This document shows positions 50,467-58,288 of a stretch of DNA of 64,000 bases, piece after piece. Both the position numbers and the translations under genes were made by a program. Origin of the DNA: Thermococcus sp. AM4 (lineage in GTDB: Archaea; Methanobacteriota_B; Thermococci; Thermococcales; Thermococcaceae); the NCBI RefSeq assembly GCF_000151205.2, contig NC_016051.1, positions 434,001 to 498,000 on the forward strand, written 5' to 3'. The notes under the pieces are model-generated. The model searched no databases. It saw nothing but the letters and a program-made list of their open reading frames with translations, and was not told where the DNA came from. Positions within the stretch are counted from its first letter, which is position 1, and the number at the start of each line of letters is the position of its first letter.

Positions 50467-51243
50467 ATGTACAGCGAGGAGGAGATACTGCGTGAGATCA
50501 GGGAGCTTTTTGAGGACGAGAAACTCTACCGGGCGTACGAGAGAACCTTCAGGGAATACCACTACTACTTCGACACGACCAACTACATAGTGCTCAACGT
50601 CTACCAGTTCAACGACCACGGGCCGGTTCACGTCCTTCTGACGACGAGGAGAGCTTTGGAACTGCTGAGAATCCTCAGGAAGTTTGGAATTCAGACGACG
50701 GCGGAGAAGCTCGGAAAGCCCCACTGGTGGAGCAAGTTCATCGTCGCCTTCGGAGCGCTCTTCCACGACATAGGCAACATGATCCACAGGATAAACCACT
50801 ACGAGTTCAGCGCCTTCCTTGCGGAGCCGATAATAGACAAGCTCGTGAACGAGTTTGAGAAGCGCGACCCGCTCCTCCTGAAGGCTTTAACGCTCAACGC
50901 GATATACACCCACGACGAACACGTGCCGTGCACAACCATAGAGGGCTCGCTGGTCACCATTGCCGACGGCTGCGACATGGAGGCCGGGAGGAGCCGGCTC
51001 GTCCACAAGAAGGACCGCGTTGATATACACGCCGTTTCCGCCCTGGCAATAGAGCGCGTGGAGATAAGGGAGGGCGACGAGAGACAGCCGATACTCATCG
51101 AGATCTGGATGAAGCATCCGGCCGGGATCTTCCAGGTGGACGAGATCCTGACGAAGAAGGTCAAGAGCTCCCTGCTCACGGGGAAGGTCAAGCTGAGGAT
51201 CCACACCGGCAAGGACGGCGAGACCCTCGAAAAGGTTATCTGA
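50467..51243 (+). CDS. HD-superfamily phosphohydrolase
   Basis: 258 residues from ATG 50467 (GGGGGTGGTGGAAA before it). HD-domain residues: NDHGPVHVLLTTRRALELL (first H), FGALFHDIGNMIHR (HD), IYTHDEHV and LVTIADGCDMEAGR (D). A metal-dependent phosphohydrolase on nucleotides or cyclic nucleotides is likely; the substrate is unknown. The frame is open further upstream without support. The DUF434 gene follows 20 nt later. Confidence 0.85.
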   Translation: MYSEEEILREIRELFEDEKLYRAYERTFREYHYYFDTTNYIVLNVYQFNDHGPVHVLLTTRRALELLRILRKFGIQTTAEKLGKPHWWSKFIVAFGALFHDIGNMIHRINHYEFSAFLAEPIIDKLVNEFEKRDPLLLKALTLNAIYTHDEHVPCTTIEGSLVTIADGCDMEAGRSRLVHKKDRVDIHAVSALAIERVEIREGDERQPILIEIWMKHPAGIFQVDEILTKKVKSSLLTGKVKLRIHTGKDGETLEKVI

Positions 51244-51263
51244 TCCCTTCACAATTTTTCTCC

Positions 51264-51935
51264 ATGCTGGCCGAGGCGTACAGAGACCTTAAGTACCTCC
51301 TCAACAGGGGCTATCGAAAGGGCGTTGCTCTGAACTTCGTGGCGAACCATTACCGGCTTGGCAGAAGGGAGCGGTATCTCTTGGCCCGCTGTGTCTTCCC
51401 GGATTCATGGATCGAGGAAGTTGAGCGAAAGCTCCTCCCGCCGGAGGAGATTAAGGGCCGGGTTCTTGGAATAGACGGCTTCAACGTCCTCATAACCCTC
51501 GAATCCCTCCTCGCTGGAAAGGCCATACTCTGTGAGGATGGACTTGTGAGGGATCTGGAGTACAGGGGGAAGTACAAACCGCACGGGGGAACGGAGAGCA
51601 ATCTGAGGCTCATAGTCTCCTCGCTCGCGGAGCTCTCCCCGGAGAGGGTGGTCTTCTTCTACGGGAAGAACAACCCGGGGAGCGGCGTCGTCAGGGCCCT
51701 TACCCTTGATCTCCTCAATGAGTCCGGGATTCCAGGGGAAGTCAGGCTCGTTAGAAGCCCCGACCACGAGCTCAAGGCGTTTAAAGTCGTTGCAACTGCT
51801 GACGTTGGCGTGATTGGAAAGGTCGAGGGAGTTTTTGATCTCGCCAGGCTCGCCGGGAAAAGAGTGAAAGCGGAGCCGGTTCCCTTCAAGGCCCTGCTCT
51901 TTTCGGGCCAATACGATAAACGCCGGTTCTTTTAG
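51264..51935 (+). CDS. DUF434 domain protein
   Basis: 223 residues. Opening YRDLKYLLNRGYRKGVALNF and ANHYRLGRRERYLLARCVFP is typical of DUF434; GRVLGIDGFNVLITLESLL and VVFFYGKNNPGSG suggest a PIN/NYN-like nuclease fold with acidic residues (IDGFN, SPDHEL, ATADVGVI). Function unknown. No clear ribosome site; the 20-nt gap from the HD gene suggests cotranscription. Confidence 0.8.
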   Translation: MLAEAYRDLKYLLNRGYRKGVALNFVANHYRLGRRERYLLARCVFPDSWIEEVERKLLPPEEIKGRVLGIDGFNVLITLESLLAGKAILCEDGLVRDLEYRGKYKPHGGTESNLRLIVSSLAELSPERVVFFYGKNNPGSGVVRALTLDLLNESGIPGEVRLVRSPDHELKAFKVVATADVGVIGKVEGVFDLARLAGKRVKAEPVPFKALLFSGQYDKRRFF

Positions 51936-52059
51936 ATCTCTTTCGAAAAGCTACAGATTTGTTTGAAGTTTTGGAAAGTTTTTAATATCGGTTTGGCCAA
52001 GATAATACAACTCCCTACGGCCCGCTTTTCTTTCTTCGCGGGCTTTGGAGGAAGGAAGT

Positions 52060-53244
52060 ATGAAAGGAAGAGCAATAGTCATCCCGCTGATAGTTGGCAT
52101 GCTCCTGCTGGCCGGCTGTCTCGGGGGCTCTGGAACACCTTCCAGCTCTGAAACCCCCACCTCAAACCCGACTTCTTCCACACTGCAGACCACAACTTCT
52201 TCCGCAACGCAGACCACGTCATCTCAGGAAACGCGGCCGGAAACGTGGAACATGAGCCCCGTCTGGCACGTGAACACGTCGGACATGCCGGTTATGGACC
52301 TGGCTCCGGATGGAAGCCTGGCGGCGGTTATAGACTGGTGGGGGCACAAGCTCTACCTCGCGAGGTCCGACGGAAGCTCGGTTTCTTTTGACCTCATGGA
52401 ACCGGGGGACATAGTGGAGCCCGTTGTCGCTGGAGTGGCTATCGTCGACGGCAAAGCCTACGTTCTCGGTTCATACGGGGAGTTCACGGGGGTGAGGATC
52501 TACTCCTGGTCGGGAAAGGTCGGGGAAACCCACGAAGGTGGAGCCGGCGCCGTTGCGGACATCATACTCCGGTCGCCGAGCGGGAATCACATGTGCTATC
52601 TGGTATCAACCACTCCAACCGAGCAGATTCTGGTGTGCGACGGGGAGGAGCGCAAGCTCGTTTCCGATCCCAACGCGAACTACGGCATCATATCGCTCTC
52701 CGACACGGGAGTTCTCGTTATGACCCAGGCTGACAAGAGTGTGATAACCAAAAATGGGCAGAGACTGCTCACCCTCAACACAACCCACGTGCTTGCCTAC
52801 GGGGATAAGCTGATCGCGAGCTACGGGGACACGCTCAAGGTTCTCTCGCTCGACGGGAAAGTCCTCGCGAGCAGGGAAAACGCCGGTTTTGGCCAGATAA
52901 TACTCCGCAGGTGGACGCTCATTCCGACGAAGCGCTACATTTTCCGCCACGAGCCCCTCGAGGACACCCACGTTTTCACCTGGAACCTCACGGAAATAAG
53001 AATTCTGCCGGGCTTTCCCTACTTCGCGAACGACAACTTCGTGGTAACGGCCAAGGACGGCGTTATACACTGCTACTCTCTCAACGACTTCCACGAGGTC
53101 TTTCACGTCAAAGTGCCCGGTGACTCGCTCGGCTTCATAAAGCTGAGTGAGGACGGGAAGGTTATGCTCGTTTCGGACGAATACGGAGGTTATTGGCTCT
53201 ACCATGCTAAAATGTCAAGTTTAAATAGGATGAAGACCAACTAA
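52060..53244 (+). CDS. Lipoprotein with beta-propeller-like body
   Basis: 394 residues. Lipobox-type signal VIPLIVGMLLLAGCLGGSG, a Ser/Thr-rich linker (TSSTLQTTTSSATQTTSS), then repeated strand motifs (LAPDGSLAAVIDWWGHKLYL, KAYVLGSYGEFTGVRIYSW, IKLSEDGKVMLVSDEYGGYW) suggesting a WD40/YVTN-like propeller. Anchored outside the membrane by its lipidated cysteine. ATG 52060 has GGAGGAAGGAAGT before it. Function unknown; followed 21 nt later by another lipoprotein gene. Confidence 0.8.
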   Translation: MKGRAIVIPLIVGMLLLAGCLGGSGTPSSSETPTSNPTSSTLQTTTSSATQTTSSQETRPETWNMSPVWHVNTSDMPVMDLAPDGSLAAVIDWWGHKLYLARSDGSSVSFDLMEPGDIVEPVVAGVAIVDGKAYVLGSYGEFTGVRIYSWSGKVGETHEGGAGAVADIILRSPSGNHMCYLVSTTPTEQILVCDGEERKLVSDPNANYGIISLSDTGVLVMTQADKSVITKNGQRLLTLNTTHVLAYGDKLIASYGDTLKVLSLDGKVLASRENAGFGQIILRRWTLIPTKRYIFRHEPLEDTHVFTWNLTEIRILPGFPYFANDNFVVTAKDGVIHCYSLNDFHEVFHVKVPGDSLGFIKLSEDGKVMLVSDEYGGYWLYHAKMSSLNRMKTN

Positions 53245-53265
53245 ATGTTTAAGGAGGCGACGTGT

Positions 53266-55158
53266 ATGAGGGTGAAAAGTTTGGCATTATTCGTTGTTTT
53301 GGTTTTGGTTTTCAGCGTTGTTGCCGCGGGCTGCATCGGTGGTGGGGGAACCTCCACGAGCAGCCAGGGAACGTCTGAAAGCCAGAGCTCAGGCGGCAAC
53401 GGTCAGGGTGGAGGTCACGGCGGTCAGGGCGGCGCATCTTCGAGTTCCCAGCAGGGGGGCACGACGAGCGAAAGCCAGACCCCGGTCGCGACCTGGCAGT
53501 CCCCGTGGGAGTCCTACAATCCGGTTGAACTCGGGGGGAAGAACTACTACATAACCCATATCGAGTACGTTTACACCGCTGGCTACAACGATGGGTCAAA
53601 GTACACCTTCGATGTCATGAAGGAGCGCGGCTACGCCCAGATCCACGTTTACGCGAGCGAGAACGGCAACAAGAAGGACCTCGGAACCTTCAAGGTTTTT
53701 GCCTACCACGGCAGGCTGACGCCGGTGAACAACGACACCCTACCTGGATTAGAGTACTGGATATTCGTCAAAGAGCGGACGAAGAACAGCGATACCTACT
53801 TCCTGGCCCCAATCCTGAACTTCGGGGCGCTCATAAGCGGAAACGTAGTCGAGGTTGAGATAGTGAGCGGATCCGAGAGGTACTTCTGGTCCAACCCGGC
53901 CGCCCTCGGAATGTACGACAAGATGCCCTACCAGGCGGGTGACCTGAACGACGTCTTTTCATCGATTGACTCTGGTATAGGAACCATCTGGACCGCGGTG
54001 ATCAGCTCCGGCATCTGGACGGGCCTTGAGAACTACGACCTGACGAAGCCGGGCCAGTACGACTGGAGCGGCATGGGAATAAGCTACCACTACAAGATCA
54101 CGCCGGATGGAACGGTCACCTTCGGCGGAAAAACCTTCAGAACAGCCAACGTGGAGTGGAGCTACAGCATTGGAGGAGTCTCCGTAACGGGGAAGGGCAA
54201 GGTGGCACCGGCACTTCCGATTCCGATACACTTTGAGGGAACCTTTGCGAACCCGATGGAAGGCGTTGGCACGTGGAGCAAGTTCGAGCTTAAAGACCTC
54301 AGGCTCTCGGAGAACTTCGGAACGCTCCAGTACAGCGAGCTGACGCCGACGCAGACCCAAACCGAGACCCCAACGGAAACCCAGACGCAGACGACCACAA
54401 GCCCGCAGCAGGGCCTTTCCTCCAACTGGCAGCTGGCCTGGGACGCGAGCGAGCCCATAACCATCAACGGGCAGAACTACATCGTGAAGGAGGTAACCTT
54501 CCGGGTCGAGTACAAGAAAGGCGACAGTGTCTTCCACATGAACATCACGAAGGGCTACCGCGAGGTCCAGCTCAACGGGGAGAAGGCTTACCTCCTCTAC
54601 GCGAACGTCAGCGTGGACGGCAAGGAGTACACGTACCGGGTCTACGTGAAGCCCGGCTATCTGAACGAGTACACCTCCGGAATTCTCTGGGTACCCCAGG
54701 TCTATGATATGATCAACGGCCCAGACTTCATCAAAATCGAAGTCACCGGATCGAACTGCCATTACGTGGCCGACGAGAACGGCAACGTGGAGGGCGACTA
54801 CAACTGCGGCCACGTAAGCGACGACTTCCAGGACTACAACATGGTGTGGAGCCTCAACACAGGCTTCTACGGCGGCGTCTACGGCGACGTGTTGAAGTAC
54901 GTAACGCTGACCAGCAACGGGCAGGGCTACACGGTGGAGAAAGACGGAAGCGTAAGCCTGGCCGGAATGGACTTCGATCTCTACAAGATCACCTGGAGCG
55001 GACTGATAGAGAACGTCGACGTTCCGGCCAACGGCGTTACCTACGTTGCCCCGCAGCTTCCGTTTCCGGTAAAGGTCGAGGCGGCCATCTCGGAGATGGG
55101 TGGGCAGGGACGCTACGTCAAGGTCGAGCTCACCGGTCTGAAGCTGGAAGCGGAGTGA
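53266..55158 (+). CDS. Lipoprotein with two tandem homologous domains
   Basis: 630 residues. Lipobox signal LVFSVVAAGCIGGGG, Gly/Ser-rich linker, then two copies of one domain: copy 1 begins WQSPWESYNPVELGGKNYYI and copy 2, after a Thr/Gln-rich linker (TPTQTQTETPTETQTQTTTS), begins WQLAWDASEPITINGQNYIV. Each has ITHIEYVYT or VKEVTFRVE, YAQIHVYAS or YREVQLNGE, then a Y-rich region and VAPALPIPIHFEG or VAPQLPFPVKVEA. Not recognised; exported and lipid anchored. GGAGGCGACGTGT precedes ATG 53266. Confidence 0.8.
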   Translation: MRVKSLALFVVLVLVFSVVAAGCIGGGGTSTSSQGTSESQSSGGNGQGGGHGGQGGASSSSQQGGTTSESQTPVATWQSPWESYNPVELGGKNYYITHIEYVYTAGYNDGSKYTFDVMKERGYAQIHVYASENGNKKDLGTFKVFAYHGRLTPVNNDTLPGLEYWIFVKERTKNSDTYFLAPILNFGALISGNVVEVEIVSGSERYFWSNPAALGMYDKMPYQAGDLNDVFSSIDSGIGTIWTAVISSGIWTGLENYDLTKPGQYDWSGMGISYHYKITPDGTVTFGGKTFRTANVEWSYSIGGVSVTGKGKVAPALPIPIHFEGTFANPMEGVGTWSKFELKDLRLSENFGTLQYSELTPTQTQTETPTETQTQTTTSPQQGLSSNWQLAWDASEPITINGQNYIVKEVTFRVEYKKGDSVFHMNITKGYREVQLNGEKAYLLYANVSVDGKEYTYRVYVKPGYLNEYTSGILWVPQVYDMINGPDFIKIEVTGSNCHYVADENGNVEGDYNCGHVSDDFQDYNMVWSLNTGFYGGVYGDVLKYVTLTSNGQGYTVEKDGSVSLAGMDFDLYKITWSGLIENVDVPANGVTYVAPQLPFPVKVEAAISEMGGQGRYVKVELTGLKLEAE

Positions 55159-55162
55159 GCTC

Positions 55163-55903
55163 TCATTTCCGTTTCTCCGTTTTGTTTGCTCCTTTTATAT
55201 CCTCGTCCCCGACGAGTCCCTTCGCGTAGGGGCACAGCTCCTTCAGCGGACAGCTTTCGCACTTCGGCCTTATCGGCTTGCATATGCTCCTCCCATGGTC
55301 AACCATCGCGTGGTTCACGTAAATCCACTTCTCCTTTGGAATCAACTCCCTCAGATACTCCTCGACCTTCTCCGGGGGAACCCTCGGCGGGGCCAGACCG
55401 AGGCGCTTGCTTATCCTGTTCACGTGCGTGTCAACGGGAATGGCCTGCTTCCCGAAGCCGTAGGCAAGAACTATGTTGGCACACTTCCGGCCTATGCCCG
55501 GCAGTTTCATCAGCTCGTTGATGTCATCGGGCACTTTTCCGTTATACTTCTCAAGGATTATCCGTGAGGCCTTCACAATCCACTCGCCCTTCGTCTTCCA
55601 GAGGCCGACGCCCCTCTTCCTGAGGAACTCGCGCATCTCATCAACCGGCGTGTTGGCTATCGTCTCGATGTCCCTGTATTTCTCAAAAAGCTCCTCCCAG
55701 ACGCGATAAGTTACTTCGTCCCTCATGCGCTGGGAGATTATGCAGTGAACCAGCGTCCTGTAGGGGTCGCCGATCAGGAGCTTTTCCCTCGGGTGGGTCT
55801 TCATAAGGATTTCAACGATTTTTTCGGCCCTCTTCCGCTTCTCCTCCCAGCTTTCGTTGAAGGTAAAGCCCTCAAGGCTCAACGACCGTGACTTCCCTGC
55901 CAT
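55163..55903 (-). CDS. nth: Endonuclease III (DNA glycosylase/AP lyase)
   Basis: 246 residues. Helix-hairpin-helix PGIGRKCANIVLAYGFG with the catalytic lysine, catalytic aspartate in AIPVDTHVNRISKRLG, and 4Fe-4S loop C-x6-C-x2-C-x5-C (CKPIRPKCESCPLKELC). Removes oxidised pyrimidines and nicks AP sites in base excision repair. ATG 55903 follows GGTAGTGC and overlaps the upstream gene by 32 nt. Slightly longer than bacterial Nth at the N-terminus. Confidence 0.95.
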   Translation of the reverse strand: MAGKSRSLSLEGFTFNESWEEKRKRAEKIVEILMKTHPREKLLIGDPYRTLVHCIISQRMRDEVTYRVWEELFEKYRDIETIANTPVDEMREFLRKRGVGLWKTKGEWIVKASRIILEKYNGKVPDDINELMKLPGIGRKCANIVLAYGFGKQAIPVDTHVNRISKRLGLAPPRVPPEKVEEYLRELIPKEKWIYVNHAMVDHGRSICKPIRPKCESCPLKELCPYAKGLVGDEDIKGANKTEKRK

Positions 55904-56300
55904 GCACTACCACCACCTTTCCCTCGGCGGCTCTAACCTTTTTCAGGTTCTCGAACTCTCTGCTATAAACCTTTTGCCCGCTCCAGTTGTAGATTCGAAC
56001 CTCACTCCCGAGAACAACGACCAGTCCCTTCGCGAATGGAATTGCATCATCTACTTCACTCTCGAACTCGAGCGTGAACTCCTCAACTTCTCCAGCGGAG
56101 AACTCGATTTTAGTTCCTTTGCCCACCTTCAAGGGGCTCGGCTCGGCCAAGAGGACCTTAAACGGCAGGGGCTTTCCGAGGAGTTCCACCTCGACGGTCT
56201 CTCCAGTCTTCAGCTCCCTGCCCCTGAGCTTCTCCCTCACTATATCCTCGAAACCGGCTGGAAGTTCAGCCTCGAAGAGCGGCTTTAGGACGACCTTCAT
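55872..56300 (-). CDS. Small protein with CDC48-N-like region
   Basis: 142 residues. GRELKTGETVEVELLGKPLP, then FKVLLAEPSPLKVGKGTKIE, resembles the double-psi-barrel-type N domain of CDC48/VAT proteins, and the second half is short repeated strands (VVVLGSEVRIYNWSGQKVYS). I recognise it only as a conserved Thermococcales protein of unknown function. GGTGGTCCC precedes the ATG; overlaps nth, so the two are cotranscribed. Confidence 0.7.
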   Translation of the reverse strand: MKVVLKPLFEAELPAGFEDIVREKLRGRELKTGETVEVELLGKPLPFKVLLAEPSPLKVGKGTKIEFSAGEVEEFTLEFESEVDDAIPFAKGLVVVLGSEVRIYNWSGQKVYSREFENLKKVRAAEGKVVVVHGREVTVVEP

Positions 56301-56344
56301 GGGACCACCGGTCCAACATCGCGCCGAAAGGTTTTAAACCTGAT

Positions 56345-56360
56345 ATATCGACCGACATAT
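56345..56360. promoter_or_regulatory. Possible PadR operator
   Basis: ATAT-CGACCGAC-ATAT, close in form to the ATGT-N8-ACAT operators of PadR regulators, spans the start codon of the PadR gene itself. An adjoining TTTTAAACCTGATATATC is the likely promoter. Confidence 0.35.
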
Positions 56361-56832
56361 GGTGGTGACTTTGGAGAAACCCAGCTACCGAGGCCACCTC
56401 AAGATCCTCATACTCAAGATGCTCTCCGAGAAGCCCCTCCACGGGTATGGAATAATGCAGGAGCTCAAAGAGCGCTACGGCCTGCCCCAGCCCAGCCCCG
56501 GGACGATATATCCGATACTGGCCTCACTACGCAGGTCCGGCCTGATAGAGGTGATCGGCGAGGGAAAGAGGGAGAAGAGGCTCTACCGGGCGACTGAGAA
56601 GGGCAGGAGATACCTTGAGGAGAACGCCGGGGAGCTTGAGGAAGTCCTCAGAACGGTGGAGAGGTTCAGGGAGTTCTCCCGCCTGGGCGGGGTCGAGGTG
56701 GGGAGGGTCCTCAAGGAGGCCTTCAGCTCGCTCGATGAATTGAGTGAAGAGCAGAAGGAGGAGTTAGCGGAGGAGTTCCGGGACTTCGTCAGAAGGATCA
56801 GGAGGATCCTGAGCGACGCTAGAACCCGTTGA
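56359..56832 (+). CDS. PadR-family transcriptional regulator
   Basis: 157 residues. Winged helix LKILILKMLSEKPLHGYGIM and PSPGTIYPILASLRRSGLIE, with basic wing EGKREKRLYRATEKG, the PadR signature. The C-terminal dimerising helices (EELEEVLRTVERFREF, SSLDELSEEQKEELAEEF) are longer than in the shortest PadR proteins. Faces the nitroreductase gene tail to tail with a 14-nt overlap. Probably autoregulated. Confidence 0.88.
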   Translation: MVVTLEKPSYRGHLKILILKMLSEKPLHGYGIMQELKERYGLPQPSPGTIYPILASLRRSGLIEVIGEGKREKRLYRATEKGRRYLEENAGELEEVLRTVERFREFSRLGGVEVGRVLKEAFSSLDELSEEQKEELAEEFRDFVRRIRRILSDARTR

Positions 56833-57382
56833 AGCTCACCACCTCCTCAAGCTTTCTCCTTCTGCGTTTTGGCGCCGGGTCGGCGGGATAGCCGACCGGC
56901 AGGATCGTCTGGAGCCGATAGTCGGGCGGCGCGTTGAAAAGCTGCTCGACCGGCTTCGGGTTGGGCGGGGTGTAGGTTACGGTCCCCAGGCCGAGCTCTT
57001 CGAGAGCGAGCAAGAGATAACCGACCGCTATCCACGTTGATGGAAGCCAGTAAGGGGCCTTTGTGTAACCAAAGACGAGAACGAGGTACGGGGCCTCGCT
57101 CAGGAAGGGCTTCTCCGGCCTGAATCCCTCGCTCTGAAGCCAGGCCAGCAGATCACCCCTTGTTTTTGAGTAGAACTTTCTCTCCTCTGCCTCGCACAGC
57201 TCCCGAATTCGGCCCTTCAGCCACTCGTCGTCGACGACAACGAACTTCCAGGGCTGAGCGTTCATGCCGCTCGGGACTTCTTTTGCCGCCCCTATCGCCT
57301 TCAGCAGGTCTTCCATCGGCGGCCTCTCGGGCCTGAATTTCCTCACGGTTTTCCTTCGCCTCGCAAGCTCGGGAACCCGCAT
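56819..57382 (-). CDS. Nitroreductase-family flavoprotein
   Basis: 187 residues. FMN-binding RRRKTVRKFRPERPP and PSGMNAQPWKFVVVDDEWL at the N-terminus; IAVGYLLLALEELGLGT and ILPVGYPADPAPKR at the C-terminus, all of the nitroreductase family. The natural substrate is unknown. ATG 57382 with GGTGAAACG; the frame continues upstream without a start signal. Confidence 0.9.
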   Translation of the reverse strand: MRVPELARRRKTVRKFRPERPPMEDLLKAIGAAKEVPSGMNAQPWKFVVVDDEWLKGRIRELCEAEERKFYSKTRGDLLAWLQSEGFRPEKPFLSEAPYLVLVFGYTKAPYWLPSTWIAVGYLLLALEELGLGTVTYTPPNPKPVEQLFNAPPDYRLQTILPVGYPADPAPKRRRRKLEEVVSFNGF

Positions 57383-57463
57383 CGTTTCACCTTGGTATTC
57401 CTTGGGGTCGTTTGGATTTAGGCCTTTCGGCAACTTTTTATTTTCCTCCTGGATAACCCCTCC

Positions 57464-58288
57464 ATGCGTAAGGGTCAGCTCGCTGGGATCGTTATTGTGC
57501 TGGTTATTATGGGAATCCTTGCCACTCTGAGCCAAAACAACTCCCAGGTTCAGGGGCCCAACGTAACAGCCATGAGGAACTTTCTTGAGTCCCAGTACGT
57601 TCCCGAGGCAGAGCTACTGAGGGCTTCAGTCACCGCTTACCCAGACAACGTGACCATCTGGCTCGCCAATGATAACCTTTTGGCTGAGAGGGCGCTGAAA
57701 CTCTCCGGATCCCCGCTATGGAAGAACGTTTCCACTGCACTCTCCGCGTATAATGTTTCGTTTAACGGTAGGATTGACCCACTGCTCGGAAGGCCACTTT
57801 CCGGGTTTTTCTGCCCAGAGGTTGTGAACCTCGGCAGGGTGAAATCCGTCAAATTCAACGCAACGTTCGAGCTGAAACTCGAGAGGGGGAACTTATCCTG
57901 CCGTATGCGGGACTGGCAGGAATACGCTGATCTTCTCGTGTACGGGGCCCTCAGTGACCTCCTGCGCGGAAATCGAAAAGACGCCCAGAGACTGTACTCC
58001 GAACTAATGGGCCTCTGGGACGGCAACGGTTTCAGGGACAAAGCTTTCAACGGGACGTATCAAGCTTACAAATGCGCACTCTTCATTTATCTGAACCGGG
58101 AGTTGAACACGGAAACGGGAAGAACCATACGCACTAGATGCCTAAAGATCCTCTCCGCACTTCAGGCCAAGAACGGAGGTATTACGACGGGTTATGTCGT
58201 CAAAAATGGGAAGATAGTGCCTGTGGGAGACCAAAACACCGAAACGACGTCAATGGCTATTATTGCCCTTCTCTCTCGTTCTCCTTAA
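57464..58288 (+). CDS. Exported protein with alpha-toroid-like C-terminus
   Basis: 274 residues. Hydrophobic N-terminus GQLAGIVIVLVIMGILATL (signal or anchor), many N-glycosylation sequons (NVTIWLAN, NVSFNG, FNATFEL). The C-terminal GGITTGYVVKNGKIVPVGDQ and NTETTSMAIIALL recalls the D/ETxxTA repeats of terpene-cyclase-like toroids. Function unknown. No ribosome site; CTTTTTATTTTC about 25 nt upstream implies a leaderless mRNA. The end overlaps the convergent ABC gene by 29 nt. Confidence 0.68.
   Translation: MRKGQLAGIVIVLVIMGILATLSQNNSQVQGPNVTAMRNFLESQYVPEAELLRASVTAYPDNVTIWLANDNLLAERALKLSGSPLWKNVSTALSAYNVSFNGRIDPLLGRPLSGFFCPEVVNLGRVKSVKFNATFELKLERGNLSCRMRDWQEYADLLVYGALSDLLRGNRKDAQRLYSELMGLWDGNGFRDKAFNGTYQAYKCALFIYLNRELNTETGRTIRTRCLKILSALQAKNGGITTGYVVKNGKIVPVGDQNTETTSMAIIALLSRSP

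Noticed and set aside
55982-56002. tRNA-like T-loop GGTTCGAATC on the minus strand
   Set aside because: It encodes EVRIYN inside the 142-residue protein and has no surrounding acceptor or anticodon stems.
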